DNA of 64,000 nt from positions 855 to 64,854 of the forward strand of contig JAHRYV010000012.1 in the NCBI GenBank assembly GCA_020621965.1, read 5' to 3'. Origin of the DNA: Curvibacter sp. (lineage in GTDB: Bacteria; Pseudomonadota; Gammaproteobacteria; Burkholderiales; Burkholderiaceae_C). The position numbers were made by a program, and so were the translations under genes. The notes beneath the pieces were generated by a model, which did no database searches, was not told the DNA's origin, and worked only from the letters and a program-made list of their open reading frames with translations. Positions 10,116 through 19,418 of the stretch are shown piece after piece (within the stretch, counting starts at the first letter, position 1; every line of letters starts with the position of its first letter).

Positions 10116-11594
10116 GTGTCACAAGAAGATATCCTGGTCAACTGGTCGCCGCAGGAAACGCGCGTGGCCGTGGTGGAAAACGCCGCCGTGCAGGAGCTGC
10201 ATGTGGAGCGCGCCAGCGAACGCGGTCTGGTGGGCAATATCTACCTGGGCAAGGTGTCGCGCGTGCTGCCGGGCATGCAGTCGGCTTTCATCGACATCGG
10301 GCTGGAGCGCGCGGCCTTCCTGCACGTGGCCGACGTCTGGCACCCGCCGGCCGAGGGCGAGTCGCTCAGCGCCTCGCGCGCGTCCCAGCCGCAGGTGCCG
10401 ATCGAGAAACAGGTGTTCGAAGGCCAGGCGCTGATGGTGCAGGTCATCAAGGACCCGATCGGCACCAAGGGTGCGCGCCTGTCCACCCAGGTCAGCATTG
10501 CCGGGCGGCTGCTGGTTTTCCTGCCGCAGGACGACCACATCGGCGTCTCGCAGAAGATCCCCGTGGCCCAGCGCGATGAATTACGCAACCGGCTGCAGAA
10601 GCTGGTGGGCGAGCCCGGCGGCGGCTTCATCCTGCGCACCAACGGCGAGGACGCCAGCGACGCCGAACTGGCCGACGACATCGCCTACCTGCGCAAGACC
10701 TGGGGCCGCATCAAGGACGCCTCGCTGCGCCTGCCCCCGAAGTCGCTGCTGCACCTGGACCTGAACCTGCTGCAGCGTGTGCTGCGCGATCTGGTCAGCG
10801 AACGCACGGCGGCCATCCGGGTCGACTCGCGCGAACAGTTCGAAGCCCTGCGCGCCTACGGCATGGAGTTCATGCCGGCCGCCGCCGCCAAGCTGCAACA
10901 CTACAAGGGCGAGCGGCCCATCTTCGACCTCTTCGGCATCGACGAGGAGATCGCCAAGGCGCTGGGCCGGCGCGTCGAGCTCAAGTCCGGCGGTTACCTC
11001 ATCGTGGACCAGACCGAGGCGCTGACCACCATCGACGTCAACACCGGCGGCTTTGTCGGCGCGCGCAATTTCGACGACACCATCTTCAAGACCAATCTGG
11101 AGGCGGCCGGGGCGATTGCCCGCCAGCTGCGGCTGCGCAACCTGGGCGGCATCATCATTGCCGACTTCATCGACATGACCCGTGAGGACCACCGCGAGGC
11201 GGTGGTGGCCGAGTTCCGCAAGCAGCTCGCGCGCGACCGCGTCAAGACCATGTTGGGCGGCTTCTCGCAGCTGGGCCTGCTGGAGATGACACGCAAACGC
11301 ACCCGCGAGTCGCTGGCGCACATGCTGTGCGAACCCTGCCCGAGCTGCGAAGGCAAGGGCATCGTGAAGACCGCGCGCAGCGTGGCCTACGACATCCTGC
11401 GCGAGATCCTGCGCGAGGCGCGCCAGTTCAACCCGCGCGAGTTCCGCGTGGTGGCCGCGCCCCAGGTGATCGAACTGCTGCTGGACGAGGAAAGCCAGCA
11501 CCTGGCCGGCCTGTCCGACTTCATCGGCAAGCCCATCTCCCTGCAGAGCGAGGCGTCCATGTGGCAGGAGCAGTACGACATCGTGCTGCTCTGA
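10116..11594 (+). CDS. rng: Ribonuclease G
   Basis: Endoribonuclease of the RNase E/G family that matures the 16S rRNA 5' end and degrades some mRNAs. The S1 domain is near residues 38-120 (ERGLVGNIYLGKVSRVLPGM). The catalytic Asp region DQTEALTTIDVNTGGFVG is intact, as is the Zn-link CEPCPSCEGKG. At 492 residues it matches RNase G and lacks the RNase E scaffold tail. GTG start, closing the hemF-to-rng run; the glycosyltransferase gene begins 18 bases later with its own GGAG-type site. Confidence 0.96.
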   Translation: MSQEDILVNWSPQETRVAVVENAAVQELHVERASERGLVGNIYLGKVSRVLPGMQSAFIDIGLERAAFLHVADVWHPPAEGESLSASRASQPQVPIEKQVFEGQALMVQVIKDPIGTKGARLSTQVSIAGRLLVFLPQDDHIGVSQKIPVAQRDELRNRLQKLVGEPGGGFILRTNGEDASDAELADDIAYLRKTWGRIKDASLRLPPKSLLHLDLNLLQRVLRDLVSERTAAIRVDSREQFEALRAYGMEFMPAAAAKLQHYKGERPIFDLFGIDEEIAKALGRRVELKSGGYLIVDQTEALTTIDVNTGGFVGARNFDDTIFKTNLEAAGAIARQLRLRNLGGIIIADFIDMTREDHREAVVAEFRKQLARDRVKTMLGGFSQLGLLEMTRKRTRESLAHMLCEPCPSCEGKGIVKTARSVAYDILREILREARQFNPREFRVVAAPQVIELLLDEESQHLAGLSDFIGKPISLQSEASMWQEQYDIVLL

Positions 11595-11612
11595 GACGGA
11601 GACTGTCGAGTC

Positions 11613-12746
11613 ATGCGTATTGCCATCATCAACCGCGTGTTCTCGCGCGCCGCCGGCGGTGCCGAGAGTTATTCGGTGGCCGTGGCCCAGCAGCTGGCGC
11701 CGCGCCACGAGATCCATGTGTACGCGCAGGAGAGCAACCAGCCGGTGCCGGGCATCACCTACCACCGCGTGTTCTGCCTGGGCAAGAAGCCGCGCTGGGT
11801 CAACCAGCTGCTGTTTGCCATCGCCAGCTGGTGGCAGACGCGCCGCGGTTTTGACGTCGTGCACTCGCACGAGAACACCTGGCACGGCCAGGTGCAGACC
11901 ATCCATGTGCGGCCGCTGCGCTACAACCTCTTGCATGGCCGCCGCGGCCTGCGGCGGGCGCTGCGCTGGCTCAAGGTGGCCCTGAGCCCGCGTCTGATCA
12001 CCTACGTCTGGCTCGAAGGCGCGCGCTTCAAGCCCCAGCCCGGGCGTCAGGTGGTGGCGACGTCCGACACCCTGAACCAGGAATGCCTGGAGGCTTATCC
12101 GGCCAGCCGCGCGCAGCTGTCGGTCATCACGCCGGGCACCTACCTGCTGCAGGACACCCTCAGCAGGAGCATGGCGCGCCGCCAGCTCGAATTGCCGGCT
12201 GAGGCGCCCTTGCTGCTGTTCGTGGCCAACGACTACAAACGCAAGGGACTCGACGCCCTGCTGCAGGCGCTGGCCCAGTTGCCGCCCCAGGTGCAGTTGG
12301 CGGTGGTCGGCAACCCCAAGCCGATTGCGCAATACCGCCAGCAGGCCGAACAGCTGGGTCTGGCCGGGCGCGTGCATTTTCTGGGCTCGCAGGACGATCT
12401 GGTCCCCGCCTACCGGGCGGCCGACTGCCTGGCCCACCCGACGCTGGAAGACAGCTACGCCATGGTGGTGCTGGAGGCCATGGCCCTGGGTCTGCCCGTG
12501 GTGGTGAGCGGTCCGGCGCACTGCGGCATCTCGCGCGAGCTGGAAGACGGCCGCCAGGCCCTGCTGCTGCACGATCCGCGCGACGCGGCCGAGCTGGCCC
12601 GCCTGCTGCGCACCGCGCTGGACCAGCCCGAGCTGCAGGCCCGGCTCCGGCAGCAAGGCCTGGAGTTCGCGCGGGCCCATAGCTGGGAGAGCGCCGCCCT
12701 ACAATACGAAGCGCTCTACGCCCAGGCTGCAGCCTCTTCCCGATGA
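11613..12746 (+). CDS. GT4-family glycosyltransferase (WaaG-like)
   Basis: A 377-residue GT-B fold enzyme. The N-terminus (RIAIINRVFSRAAGGAESYS) has the Gly-rich acceptor loop, FDVVHSHENTWHG is the middle signature, and EDSYAMVVLEAMALGLPVV is the E-x7-E nucleotide-sugar motif of GT4. The nearest familiar relatives are LPS core glucosyltransferases (WaaG/RfaG), but donor and acceptor are not determined. It opens the plus-strand arm of the glycan locus; its stop overlaps the next glycosyltransferase start (ATGA). Confidence 0.88.
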   Translation: MRIAIINRVFSRAAGGAESYSVAVAQQLAPRHEIHVYAQESNQPVPGITYHRVFCLGKKPRWVNQLLFAIASWWQTRRGFDVVHSHENTWHGQVQTIHVRPLRYNLLHGRRGLRRALRWLKVALSPRLITYVWLEGARFKPQPGRQVVATSDTLNQECLEAYPASRAQLSVITPGTYLLQDTLSRSMARRQLELPAEAPLLLFVANDYKRKGLDALLQALAQLPPQVQLAVVGNPKPIAQYRQQAEQLGLAGRVHFLGSQDDLVPAYRAADCLAHPTLEDSYAMVVLEAMALGLPVVVSGPAHCGISRELEDGRQALLLHDPRDAAELARLLRTALDQPELQARLRQQGLEFARAHSWESAALQYEALYAQAAASSR

Positions 12747-14074
12747 CCTCTGATACCCGGCAACGCTGGCTGATCCTGGCCCATGCTTTCAACATGGACG
12801 GCCGGGCCGCCAGCCAGACCATCACCGACAAGCTCCCGCATTTGCGCCAGGCCGGCATCGAGGTCGTGGTGCTCAGCGGCGTCTCGGGCCGCCAGGACAC
12901 GCTGGTGGAGCATCACCAGCTCTGGCCCGCCGGGCCGGCCGGCCTGCGCTTCGAACTGCGCCACGTGCTGCGCCGGCGCTTCCAGAACCGGCTGGTCTAC
13001 CGCACGGTGATGAGCCTGGCCTCGCTCGTGCTGCTGCCCTTCCTGGTGGTCGAGAAGCTGCTGCGCCCTGTGGAAAGCTCCTGGTCCTGGTGGCTCAGTG
13101 CCTACCTGAAGGGGCGGGCGCTGGCGCGCCAGCAGCCTTTCGACCTGATCTACTCCACCGGCGGCGCCTTTGCGGCTCATCTGGCCGGCCGCGCGCTGAA
13201 GCAGGCCACCGGCACGCCCTGGCTGGCCGAGGTGCACGATCCCTTCATCACGCCGGGCGGCACGCCGCAGACGGCGCAGCAGAAGATGCAGGCCCGCGTG
13301 GAGGGCCTGATCTGCCGCGAGGCCGACGTCGCCATCTGGTTCACCGAACAGGCCCTGGCCAGCGCCCGCGCGCGCCACCCCGAGCTGGGCGAGCGCGGCA
13401 AGATGATGCTGCCGGGCATCGACCCGCCGTTCAGGGAGTTGCCGCCCTATCGGCCGGGCCCCAAATTCATCGTCGGCCACTTCGGTTCGCTCTCGGCCAC
13501 GCGCAATCTGACGCCCTTCATCGCGGCGCTGGAGGCGTTGCAGGCGCGCCGCCCGGACCTGGTTGCGGCCACCGAGCTGCAGGTCACCGGCGGTCCGCTG
13601 GATGCCGTCTCGGCGGCCCGGATCGAGAGCTCGCCGGTGCGCGGCTGCATCCGCCATCTGGGCCGCATCGAGGCCGATCCCGTGAGCGGTCTCTCCGGCC
13701 GCGAGCAGATCCTGCGCCGCATGCGCGCCGTGGACTTGCTGCTGCTGCTGCACGGCGAAGAGCCGATCTGCGCCGAGTACATCCCGTCCAAGCTCTACGA
13801 ATACCTGTGGATGCAGCGGCCCATCCTGGCCACCGTGCACCACAGCCCGCAGATGGCCGCGATGCTGCGCGAGCAAGGGCATGTGGCGGTGCCGACCGGG
13901 GCGGGGACGGCGGCCGGGCAAGAGCTTGCCGCGGCGCTGGAGCAGTTCTTCGACCGCTGGCGCAGTGCGGGCCTGCCGGACAGTGACCGCACCAGCCCTT
14001 ATACGACGCAGGCGGCGGTGGGCCAGTTGCTGGCCTGGGCCGCCGCGGTGCGCCGTTCGCGCCCCAAGAATTGA
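12743..14074 (+). CDS. Putative GT-B glycosyltransferase
   Basis: A 443-residue protein with a glycosyltransferase-4-like architecture: an N-terminal domain ([20 protein letters not shown]), a central [17 protein letters not shown], the domain link [15 protein letters not shown], and a C-terminal [16 protein letters not shown], which replaces the usual E-x7-E loop. The stretch [17 protein letters not shown] may be a membrane-associating helix. It is coupled to the preceding gene (ATGA) and followed after 35 bases by gmd. Donor is unknown; GDP-fucose is one option given the context. Confidence 0.75.
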   Translation: MTSDTRQRWLILAHAFNMDGRAASQTITDKLPHLRQAGIEVVVLSGVSGRQDTLVEHHQLWPAGPAGLRFELRHVLRRRFQNRLVYRTVMSLASLVLLPFLVVEKLLRPVESSWSWWLSAYLKGRALARQQPFDLIYSTGGAFAAHLAGRALKQATGTPWLAEVHDPFITPGGTPQTAQQKMQARVEGLICREADVAIWFTEQALASARARHPELGERGKMMLPGIDPPFRELPPYRPGPKFIVGHFGSLSATRNLTPFIAALEALQARRPDLVAATELQVTGGPLDAVSAARIESSPVRGCIRHLGRIEADPVSGLSGREQILRRMRAVDLLLLLHGEEPICAEYIPSKLYEYLWMQRPILATVHHSPQMAAMLREQGHVAVPTGAGTAAGQELAAALEQFFDRWRSAGLPDSDRTSPYTTQAAVGQLLAWAAAVRRSRPKN

Positions 14075-14109
14075 CCGACAATAGACGAATTCCTGACGAC
14101 CTACACACC

Positions 14110-15240
14110 ATGACGACCCAGCCCAAAGTCGCCCTCATCACCGGCATTACCGGCCAGGATGGCTCTTATCTCGCCGAGTTCCTGCTGGAAAAAGGTTACA
14201 TCGTGCACGGCATCAAACGCCGGGCCAGCCTGTTCAACACCGCGCGGGTCGACCACCTGTACCAGGACCCGCACATCGACCACCGCAACTTCGTGCTGCA
14301 CTACGGTGACCTGACCGACACCAGCAACCTGGTGCGCATCGTGCAGCAGGTGCAGCCCGACGAGGTCTACAACCTGGGCGCCCAGAGCCACGTGGCCGTG
14401 TCATTTGAGAGCCCCGAGTACACCGCCGACGTGGACGCCATGGGCACCCTGCGCCTGCTGGAGGCCATCCGTATCCTCGGCCTGGAAAAGAAGACCCGCT
14501 TCTACCAGGCCAGCACCTCCGAGCTCTACGGCCTGGTGCAGGAAATCCCGCAGAAGGAAAGCACGCCCTTCTACCCGCGCAGCCCCTACGGCGTGGCCAA
14601 GCTTTATGCCTACTGGATCACGGTCAACTACCGCGAGGCCTACGGCATGTACGCCTGCAACGGCATCCTGTTCAACCACGAGAGCCCGCGCCGCGGCGAG
14701 ACCTTCGTCACCCGCAAGATCACGCGCGGCCTGTGCAACATCTCCCTGGGCCTGGACAAGTGCCTGTACATGGGCAATATGGACGCGTTGCGCGACTGGG
14801 GCCACGCCAAGGACTACGTGCGCATGCAGTGGATGATGCTGCAGCAGGATGCGCCCAAGGACTACGTCATCGCCACCGGCGTGCAATACAGCGTGCGCCA
14901 GTTCATCGAGAAATCCGCCGCCCAGCTGGGCCTGACCCTGCGTTTCGAGGGGCAGGGCGTGGACGAGCGCGCCGTGGTGGCGGCCATTGCGGGCGACAAG
15001 GCGCCGGCGCTCAGGGTGGGGGATGTCATCGTGCGGGTCGACCCGCACTACTTCCGCCCGGCCGAGGTCGAGACCCTGCTGGGCGACCCCAGCCTGGCCA
15101 AACAGGACCTGGGCTGGATCCCGCAGATCACCCTGGACGAGATGGTGCAGGAAATGGTGGACCACGATCTGGAACAAGCACGCCAGCATGCGTTGCTTCA
15201 GCGCCACGGCTATACCGTGCAGGTCAGCAAGGAAAAATGA
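14110..15240 (+). CDS. gmd: GDP-mannose 4,6-dehydratase
   Basis: Converts GDP-D-mannose to GDP-4-keto-6-deoxy-D-mannose, the shared precursor of GDP-fucose and of GDP-colitose or GDP-perosamine. Rossmann loop [19 protein letters not shown], the [15 protein letters not shown] segment, and Ser/Tyr/Lys region [10 protein letters not shown]...PRSPYGVAK are all present. I chose the ATG at 14110 over the track's upstream TTG because it begins the conserved sequence and gives 376 residues, close to E. coli Gmd. Its TGA overlaps the fcl ATG. Confidence 0.96.
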   Translation: MTTQPKVALITGITGQDGSYLAEFLLEKGYIVHGIKRRASLFNTARVDHLYQDPHIDHRNFVLHYGDLTDTSNLVRIVQQVQPDEVYNLGAQSHVAVSFESPEYTADVDAMGTLRLLEAIRILGLEKKTRFYQASTSELYGLVQEIPQKESTPFYPRSPYGVAKLYAYWITVNYREAYGMYACNGILFNHESPRRGETFVTRKITRGLCNISLGLDKCLYMGNMDALRDWGHAKDYVRMQWMMLQQDAPKDYVIATGVQYSVRQFIEKSAAQLGLTLRFEGQGVDERAVVAAIAGDKAPALRVGDVIVRVDPHYFRPAEVETLLGDPSLAKQDLGWIPQITLDEMVQEMVDHDLEQARQHALLQRHGYTVQVSKEK

Positions 15241-16208
15241 GCGTCATGGGCCAAGCCGAGAAGATTTACGTAGCCGGTCATCGCGGCATGGCGGGTGGCG
15301 CCATCGTGCGGACGCTGCTCGCACGGGGCGTGGATGCATCGCAGATCGTCACGCGTACCCACGCCGAGCTCGATCTGACGGACCAGCGCGCCGTGCATGA
15401 CTTCTTTGCCAACGAAAAGCCAACCCAGGTCTACCTGGCGGCGGCCAAAGTGGGCGGCATACATGCGAACAATACCTACCCGGCCGACTTCATCTACCAG
15501 AACCTGATGATCCAGGCTAACGTGGTCCACGCCGCGCACCTGCATGGCGTGCAGAAGCTGCTCTTCCTGGGTTCCAGCTGCATTTACCCCAAGCTGGCGC
15601 CGCAACCCATGGGCGAGGATGCCTTGTTCGGCGGCAAGCTGGAGCCGACCAACGAGCCCTACGCCGTGGCCAAGATTGCCGGCATCAAGCTGTGCGAGAG
15701 CTACAACCGTCAGCATGGGCGCGACTACCGCAGTGTCATGCCCACCAACCTCTACGGGCTGGGCGACAACTACCACCCGCAGAACAGCCACGTCATCCCC
15801 GCCTTGCTGCGCCGTTTCCATGAGGCGAAGGTCAAGAATGCGCCGGAGGTGGTGATCTGGGGCACTGGCACCCCGCGACGCGAGTTTCTGTTCGTGGACG
15901 ATATGGCCGCGGCCTGCGTCTTCGTGATGAACCTGGATTCACAGGTCTACGAATCGCAGGTGCAGCCGCAGAACAGTCACATCAACGTCGGCTATGGGGA
16001 CGATGTGACCATCGCCGAGCTGGCGCAGATCGTCGCCAAGGTGGTGGGGTATCGCGGCTCTGTGGTCTTCGATACGAAGATGCCGGATGGAACCCCGCGC
16101 AAGCTGATGGACTCCAGCCGCCTCAATGCCCTGGGCTGGAAACCCAGCACAGGCTTGGAGGCGGGCCTGCAGGTCTCGTATAAGGATTTCCTGGCGCGCC
16201 CGGCCTGA
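15237..16208 (+). CDS. fcl: GDP-L-fucose synthase (GMER)
   Basis: An SDR-family 3,5-epimerase/4-reductase forming GDP-L-fucose from the Gmd product. The track shows it only inside a longer ORF starting in gmd; the true start is the ATG at 15237 overlapping gmd's stop (AAGGA just upstream), giving 323 residues. Motifs: [29 protein letters not shown] (catalytic Ser/Cys), [20 protein letters not shown] (Tyr-x3-Lys) and SVMPTNLYG, which together favour a true fucose synthase over the related ColC. It ends ten bases from the convergent GT11 gene. Confidence 0.95.
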   Translation: MSVMGQAEKIYVAGHRGMAGGAIVRTLLARGVDASQIVTRTHAELDLTDQRAVHDFFANEKPTQVYLAAAKVGGIHANNTYPADFIYQNLMIQANVVHAAHLHGVQKLLFLGSSCIYPKLAPQPMGEDALFGGKLEPTNEPYAVAKIAGIKLCESYNRQHGRDYRSVMPTNLYGLGDNYHPQNSHVIPALLRRFHEAKVKNAPEVVIWGTGTPRREFLFVDDMAAACVFVMNLDSQVYESQVQPQNSHINVGYGDDVTIAELAQIVAKVVGYRGSVVFDTKMPDGTPRKLMDSSRLNALGWKPSTGLEAGLQVSYKDFLARPA

Positions 16209-16218
16209 GGAACGGGCC

Positions 16219-17034
16219 TCAGCGCATGACCTGGAACGAGCACAGTTCCTGGATCGGCACTTCGATGGCCTGGTCGTTCGGGCCGAACCAGCGCTTGGGC
16301 AGCACGACCAGTGCCTTTGGGTTCAGCAGGGCGGCCGTCAGGCTGTAGGTGCTGTTGGAGCACACCAGAATGCGGGCCTGGCGCATGAGCCAGTGGGAGG
16401 AGTAGGGGTCCAGCTGGTCCAGGTAGCTGACGGACTTGAATAGTTGCCCCATTTTCTGCTTGAAGTCGGCCTCGAAGGGTGAGTCGGACAGCAGTGCCGC
16501 GTGTTCGACCAGGCCCGAGAACTTCTGGCCGAGTTGCAGGAACTCATCGTCCGAGACCAGGTGGCTCGCCACGTTGACATAGTCGCCGCGGCGCACGTGG
16601 ATGCAAAGAAAAGCCTCTCCGGCCACGGCTGGCAACTGGAGGGCCGCCACGTCACGGGGCGCAAAGCGCTCCTGGATCCGGGGGGCTGCCAGGGCGAGCA
16701 TGCCAAGCTCCATCATTTCCGGTCCGTCGCGCAGCATGTAGGACTGCTTTTTCTCGTCGTCATTCGCCGAATGGAAGCTGTCCCGTGTCAGGCCATACTG
16801 GTCCAGTTGCCAGAACCAATGGGTGGCCCGGCCTTTCTCGCCCACCTGGGACATGCGGGCTTCGGTGTCGAAGTAGCTGAGATCGGCGAGCACGGGTTCG
16901 CCCGCCTGCTTCAGCGAGAAATAGACCGCCGCCTGGATGATCTGCGTGCCCATGCCGCCGGCAAAGACCACGACCGTGGTGTCGCCTGGTTCGCGTCGGG
17001 TCTTCTTGCGTCGCAGTCGGCTGATGATGCTCAT
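16219..17034 (-). CDS. GT11 alpha-1,2-fucosyltransferase-like (or colitosyltransferase)
   Basis: A 271-residue GT11 enzyme. FAGGMGTQIIQAAVYFSL is the N-terminal G-N-x-x-F-like loop, CIHVRRGDYVN is the GDP-binding H-x-R-R-x-D motif, and CSNSTYSLTAALLN is the conserved S-N-S-T/S-Y-S block. Known members add L-fucose in alpha-1,2 linkage; E. coli WbgN of the same family transfers colitose. It is the last gene of the minus-strand array, next to a ColD-like dehydratase and convergent with gmd-fcl, so both donors are plausible. Thirty bases of the 5' coding end are Arg/Lys rich. Confidence 0.88.
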   Translation of the reverse strand: MSIISRLRRKKTRREPGDTTVVVFAGGMGTQIIQAAVYFSLKQAGEPVLADLSYFDTEARMSQVGEKGRATHWFWQLDQYGLTRDSFHSANDDEKKQSYMLRDGPEMMELGMLALAAPRIQERFAPRDVAALQLPAVAGEAFLCIHVRRGDYVNVASHLVSDDEFLQLGQKFSGLVEHAALLSDSPFEADFKQKMGQLFKSVSYLDQLDPYSSHWLMRQARILVCSNSTYSLTAALLNPKALVVLPKRWFGPNDQAIEVPIQELCSFQVMR

Positions 17035-17058
17035 GGTTCTGGTTCGCAGGTGAGTGGC

Positions 17059-18234
17059 TCAGAGCGGGTACAGGCAGCCGCCGATGGTCTCGAGGTCGGT
17101 CTCGGACAGCTCGGGGTAGTTGCCGCAATAGAAGCCGTTGCTGTGCACGAAGTCCGTGCCAGGCAGATCGTACTTTTCCTTCACGTATTTCTCATAGAAG
17201 GGCTGGCGCTGCATATTGCCGGCGATCATGGGGCGGATCTCGATGCCGGCGCCGGCAAAGCGCGCCAAGTAGTGATCCCGCAGCTCCGGCGTCTTGCAGA
17301 CCACGGGGACGGCGAAGGTCGACAGCGTCGTGATGTGCTCATGGCGCAGCAGAACGAGGTCGGGGTTCTTGGTCATGATCTGCTCGAGCCGCAGGTAGTT
17401 GCGCTCGCGGCTCTGGATGTTCGCGTCCAGGAACTGCATCTGGAACTGGCCGAGGAAACCCGTGATTTCCGTGGGTCGGAGGTTGAAGCCCAGGTCGTAG
17501 AAGGTGTACTTGGCCTGGAATTCGGAGTGGATGTCGTAACGCTTGCGCCACTTGTGCTGCTGCACCGCCGTCAGGTTGCGGTCCCAACCGTTGGCGCGGA
17601 CGATGCGCAGCATTTCAGCCAGATCCTGATCATCGGTACAGACCATGCCGCCTTCGATGGTGGACATGTGGTGGGCCACGAAGAAGGAGAAGCTGGCGGC
17701 TACGCCGAAGTTGCCGGCTTTGCCTGACGGCAGCACCGTGCCCAGGGATTCGCAGTTGTCCTCGATCAGGATGATGCCGCGGCTGGCGCACAGGTCACGT
17801 ACCCGTTCGATGTCGCCGGTGAAGCCCAGCACGTTGGTCAGGAACAGGGCCTGCAGGTCCACCTGCTTCAGGCGCTCTTCCAGGTGGTGCGACATCACGT
17901 TGAGCGTGTTCACGTCGCAGTCCAGTGCCACCGGCACCATGCCCATCTGAATGATGGGCATGGTGTTGGTCGACCAGGTCAGGGCCGAGAAGCCCACGCG
18001 GTCGCCGTCCTTGAGCCGCCCAAGGTTCTTAAGCGCCTGCAGCATGGCCAGGTTGGCGCTACCGCCACTGTTGAAGAGGATGGACTCCTTGCGCCCTTGG
18101 TGCTCCGAGAACTTGCGCTCGAACTTCAGGCATTCGGCGTCCATGCTCAGGCGGTCGGCCTTCAGGATGAACTCGGCGAGCGCCTTCTTGGTCTCGTGTT
18201 CGTTCAGGAAGGCGTTTTTCATCAATGGAATCAT
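17059..18234 (-). CDS. ColD-like PLP-dependent NDP-sugar 3-dehydratase (DegT/DnrJ family)
   Basis: A 391-residue fold-type I PLP protein. The usual Schiff-base Lys of DegT aminotransferases is replaced by His in SFFVAHHMSTIEGG, the hallmark of 3-dehydratases such as ColD (GDP-4-keto-6-deoxymannose 3-dehydratase) and RfbH. It also resembles ColD in IILIEDNCESLGT, RANGWDRNL, GIEIRPMIAGN and NGFYCGNY, and it lacks the Cys cluster of RfbH. The expected reaction is glutamate-dependent removal of the C3 hydroxyl, giving a 3,6-dideoxy-4-ketosugar from the product of the neighbouring gmd. An alternative ATG lies four codons downstream. Function is inferred, not certain. Confidence 0.82.
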   Translation of the reverse strand: MIPLMKNAFLNEHETKKALAEFILKADRLSMDAECLKFERKFSEHQGRKESILFNSGGSANLAMLQALKNLGRLKDGDRVGFSALTWSTNTMPIIQMGMVPVALDCDVNTLNVMSHHLEERLKQVDLQALFLTNVLGFTGDIERVRDLCASRGIILIEDNCESLGTVLPSGKAGNFGVAASFSFFVAHHMSTIEGGMVCTDDQDLAEMLRIVRANGWDRNLTAVQQHKWRKRYDIHSEFQAKYTFYDLGFNLRPTEITGFLGQFQMQFLDANIQSRERNYLRLEQIMTKNPDLVLLRHEHITTLSTFAVPVVCKTPELRDHYLARFAGAGIEIRPMIAGNMQRQPFYEKYVKEKYDLPGTDFVHSNGFYCGNYPELSETDLETIGGCLYPL

Positions 18235-18347
18235 GATTAGTCAGGAGCGGGAGGTGATTGAGACTTTTCGCATCACTTGGTCTTTGCGCGAACGGTAACA
18301 GCAGCCTCGGGTTAAACGGAATTGGACGACGTCTTTGAGTTGGTGAG

Positions 18348-19361
18348 CTACTTTCTAAGGAGGCTCTTTAGTTTCTTTTCCAATGGTCTTGTCACGGAGC
18401 TAACCGCTTTCTTGAGTCTGTAAACGACTCTGTAGATGGAGTCCGGAAGAAAAAGGAGTGGAAGCCACTTGATCCAAAGAGCAGGGCTGTTGTAGATCGA
18501 AATATATTTCTTCGCTACGGCCGATTTGTCCTTGATTCCCCAGAATTTGGCGAGCGGCAACGCCTCAAAGGCATACCTTCGGTCTGCTTTAATGATCGGG
18601 CGTAATATATCTTCGCGGTAGCCCATGGTCAGCAAGGCTTGGTAGAGTGCTCCCGAGGCCAATGCAATATTGATTCTCGCGTCTCCGTCGCCTCGGGTGA
18701 CTGCCTTCTCGCTACCTTCTCGAACCTTGACAACGGATTTCTTGGCGACAAATGCAGATCCCTGACGCAAGATCTTGAAAAGAGCATGCGCAAAGACTAT
18801 TTGAGATCCGAGCGCGTCAGTGAGGTCTAACCTGTTCCAGTCGTTTGTTCTGATGATGAGAGAGGCGATTGCACCCCATCTGCCTTTTGCGTGTGGAAGG
18901 AATGCGTCGCCGTCTTGACAATAGACATCGTCAGGAATCGAGATGGTCTCTACTACGTTTTTCAGAGTCTTGTCGAACTTGTCGAAGTTGACCTGAACGG
19001 CGGCGAGGTCCCTGTGCTTCTCAAGGAGGTCGATCACGTAGATCAGCGCCCCCTCGTACAAGGCATCATCGTCTCCAATTAGCCATACGTATTGACCATT
19101 TGCACTCTTGAAGAGGGCGTCCACGTTTCTGTCAAACCCTACGTTCGTGGCGTTTGCCCTGTATCGAACTAGGTTTGCGTGGGACTCGCGATATTTCTCG
19201 ATCAAGACGCCAGTTCCATCGTTCGAAGCGTTGTCGGAAACTAGGATCTCAATCTTGTCTTCAACATCTGCCGAAACCTGACGGATGATGCTGCTGAGCG
19301 TTTCGTCGATGTGCGCGGCGCCATTGAACGTTGGGATGCCAACTGTCAGCAATTTCTGCAT
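18348..19361 (-). CDS. GT2-family glycosyltransferase, AT-richer than neighbours
   Basis: A 337-residue GT-A enzyme: LLTVGIPTFNGAAHIDETL at the N-terminus, ILVSDNASNDGT for nucleotide binding and VWLIGDDDALYEG for the metal-binding D-x-D. The C-terminal ~60 residues are basic with a hydrophobic patch (LWIKWLPLLFLPDSIYRVV), suggesting membrane association. Codon use and base composition are visibly more A+T rich than the genes on either side, and the downstream 113-bp gap is also AT richer, which suggests separate acquisition. Acceptor and donor unknown. Confidence 0.88.
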   Translation of the reverse strand: MQKLLTVGIPTFNGAAHIDETLSSIIRQVSADVEDKIEILVSDNASNDGTGVLIEKYRESHANLVRYRANATNVGFDRNVDALFKSANGQYVWLIGDDDALYEGALIYVIDLLEKHRDLAAVQVNFDKFDKTLKNVVETISIPDDVYCQDGDAFLPHAKGRWGAIASLIIRTNDWNRLDLTDALGSQIVFAHALFKILRQGSAFVAKKSVVKVREGSEKAVTRGDGDARINIALASGALYQALLTMGYREDILRPIIKADRRYAFEALPLAKFWGIKDKSAVAKKYISIYNSPALWIKWLPLLFLPDSIYRVVYRLKKAVSSVTRPLEKKLKSLLRK

Positions 19362-19418
19362 TTTTAGTGGTTCTCTTGACTGGTGGCGTATTTTGTGAGG
19401 TCCGTCGTGCGAGTTGAG

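Noticed and set aside
10581-12680. 699-residue minus-strand ORF
   Set aside because: Antisense of rng and the first glycosyltransferase, compositionally His/Gln/Gly-rich as expected for a GC-rich shadow.
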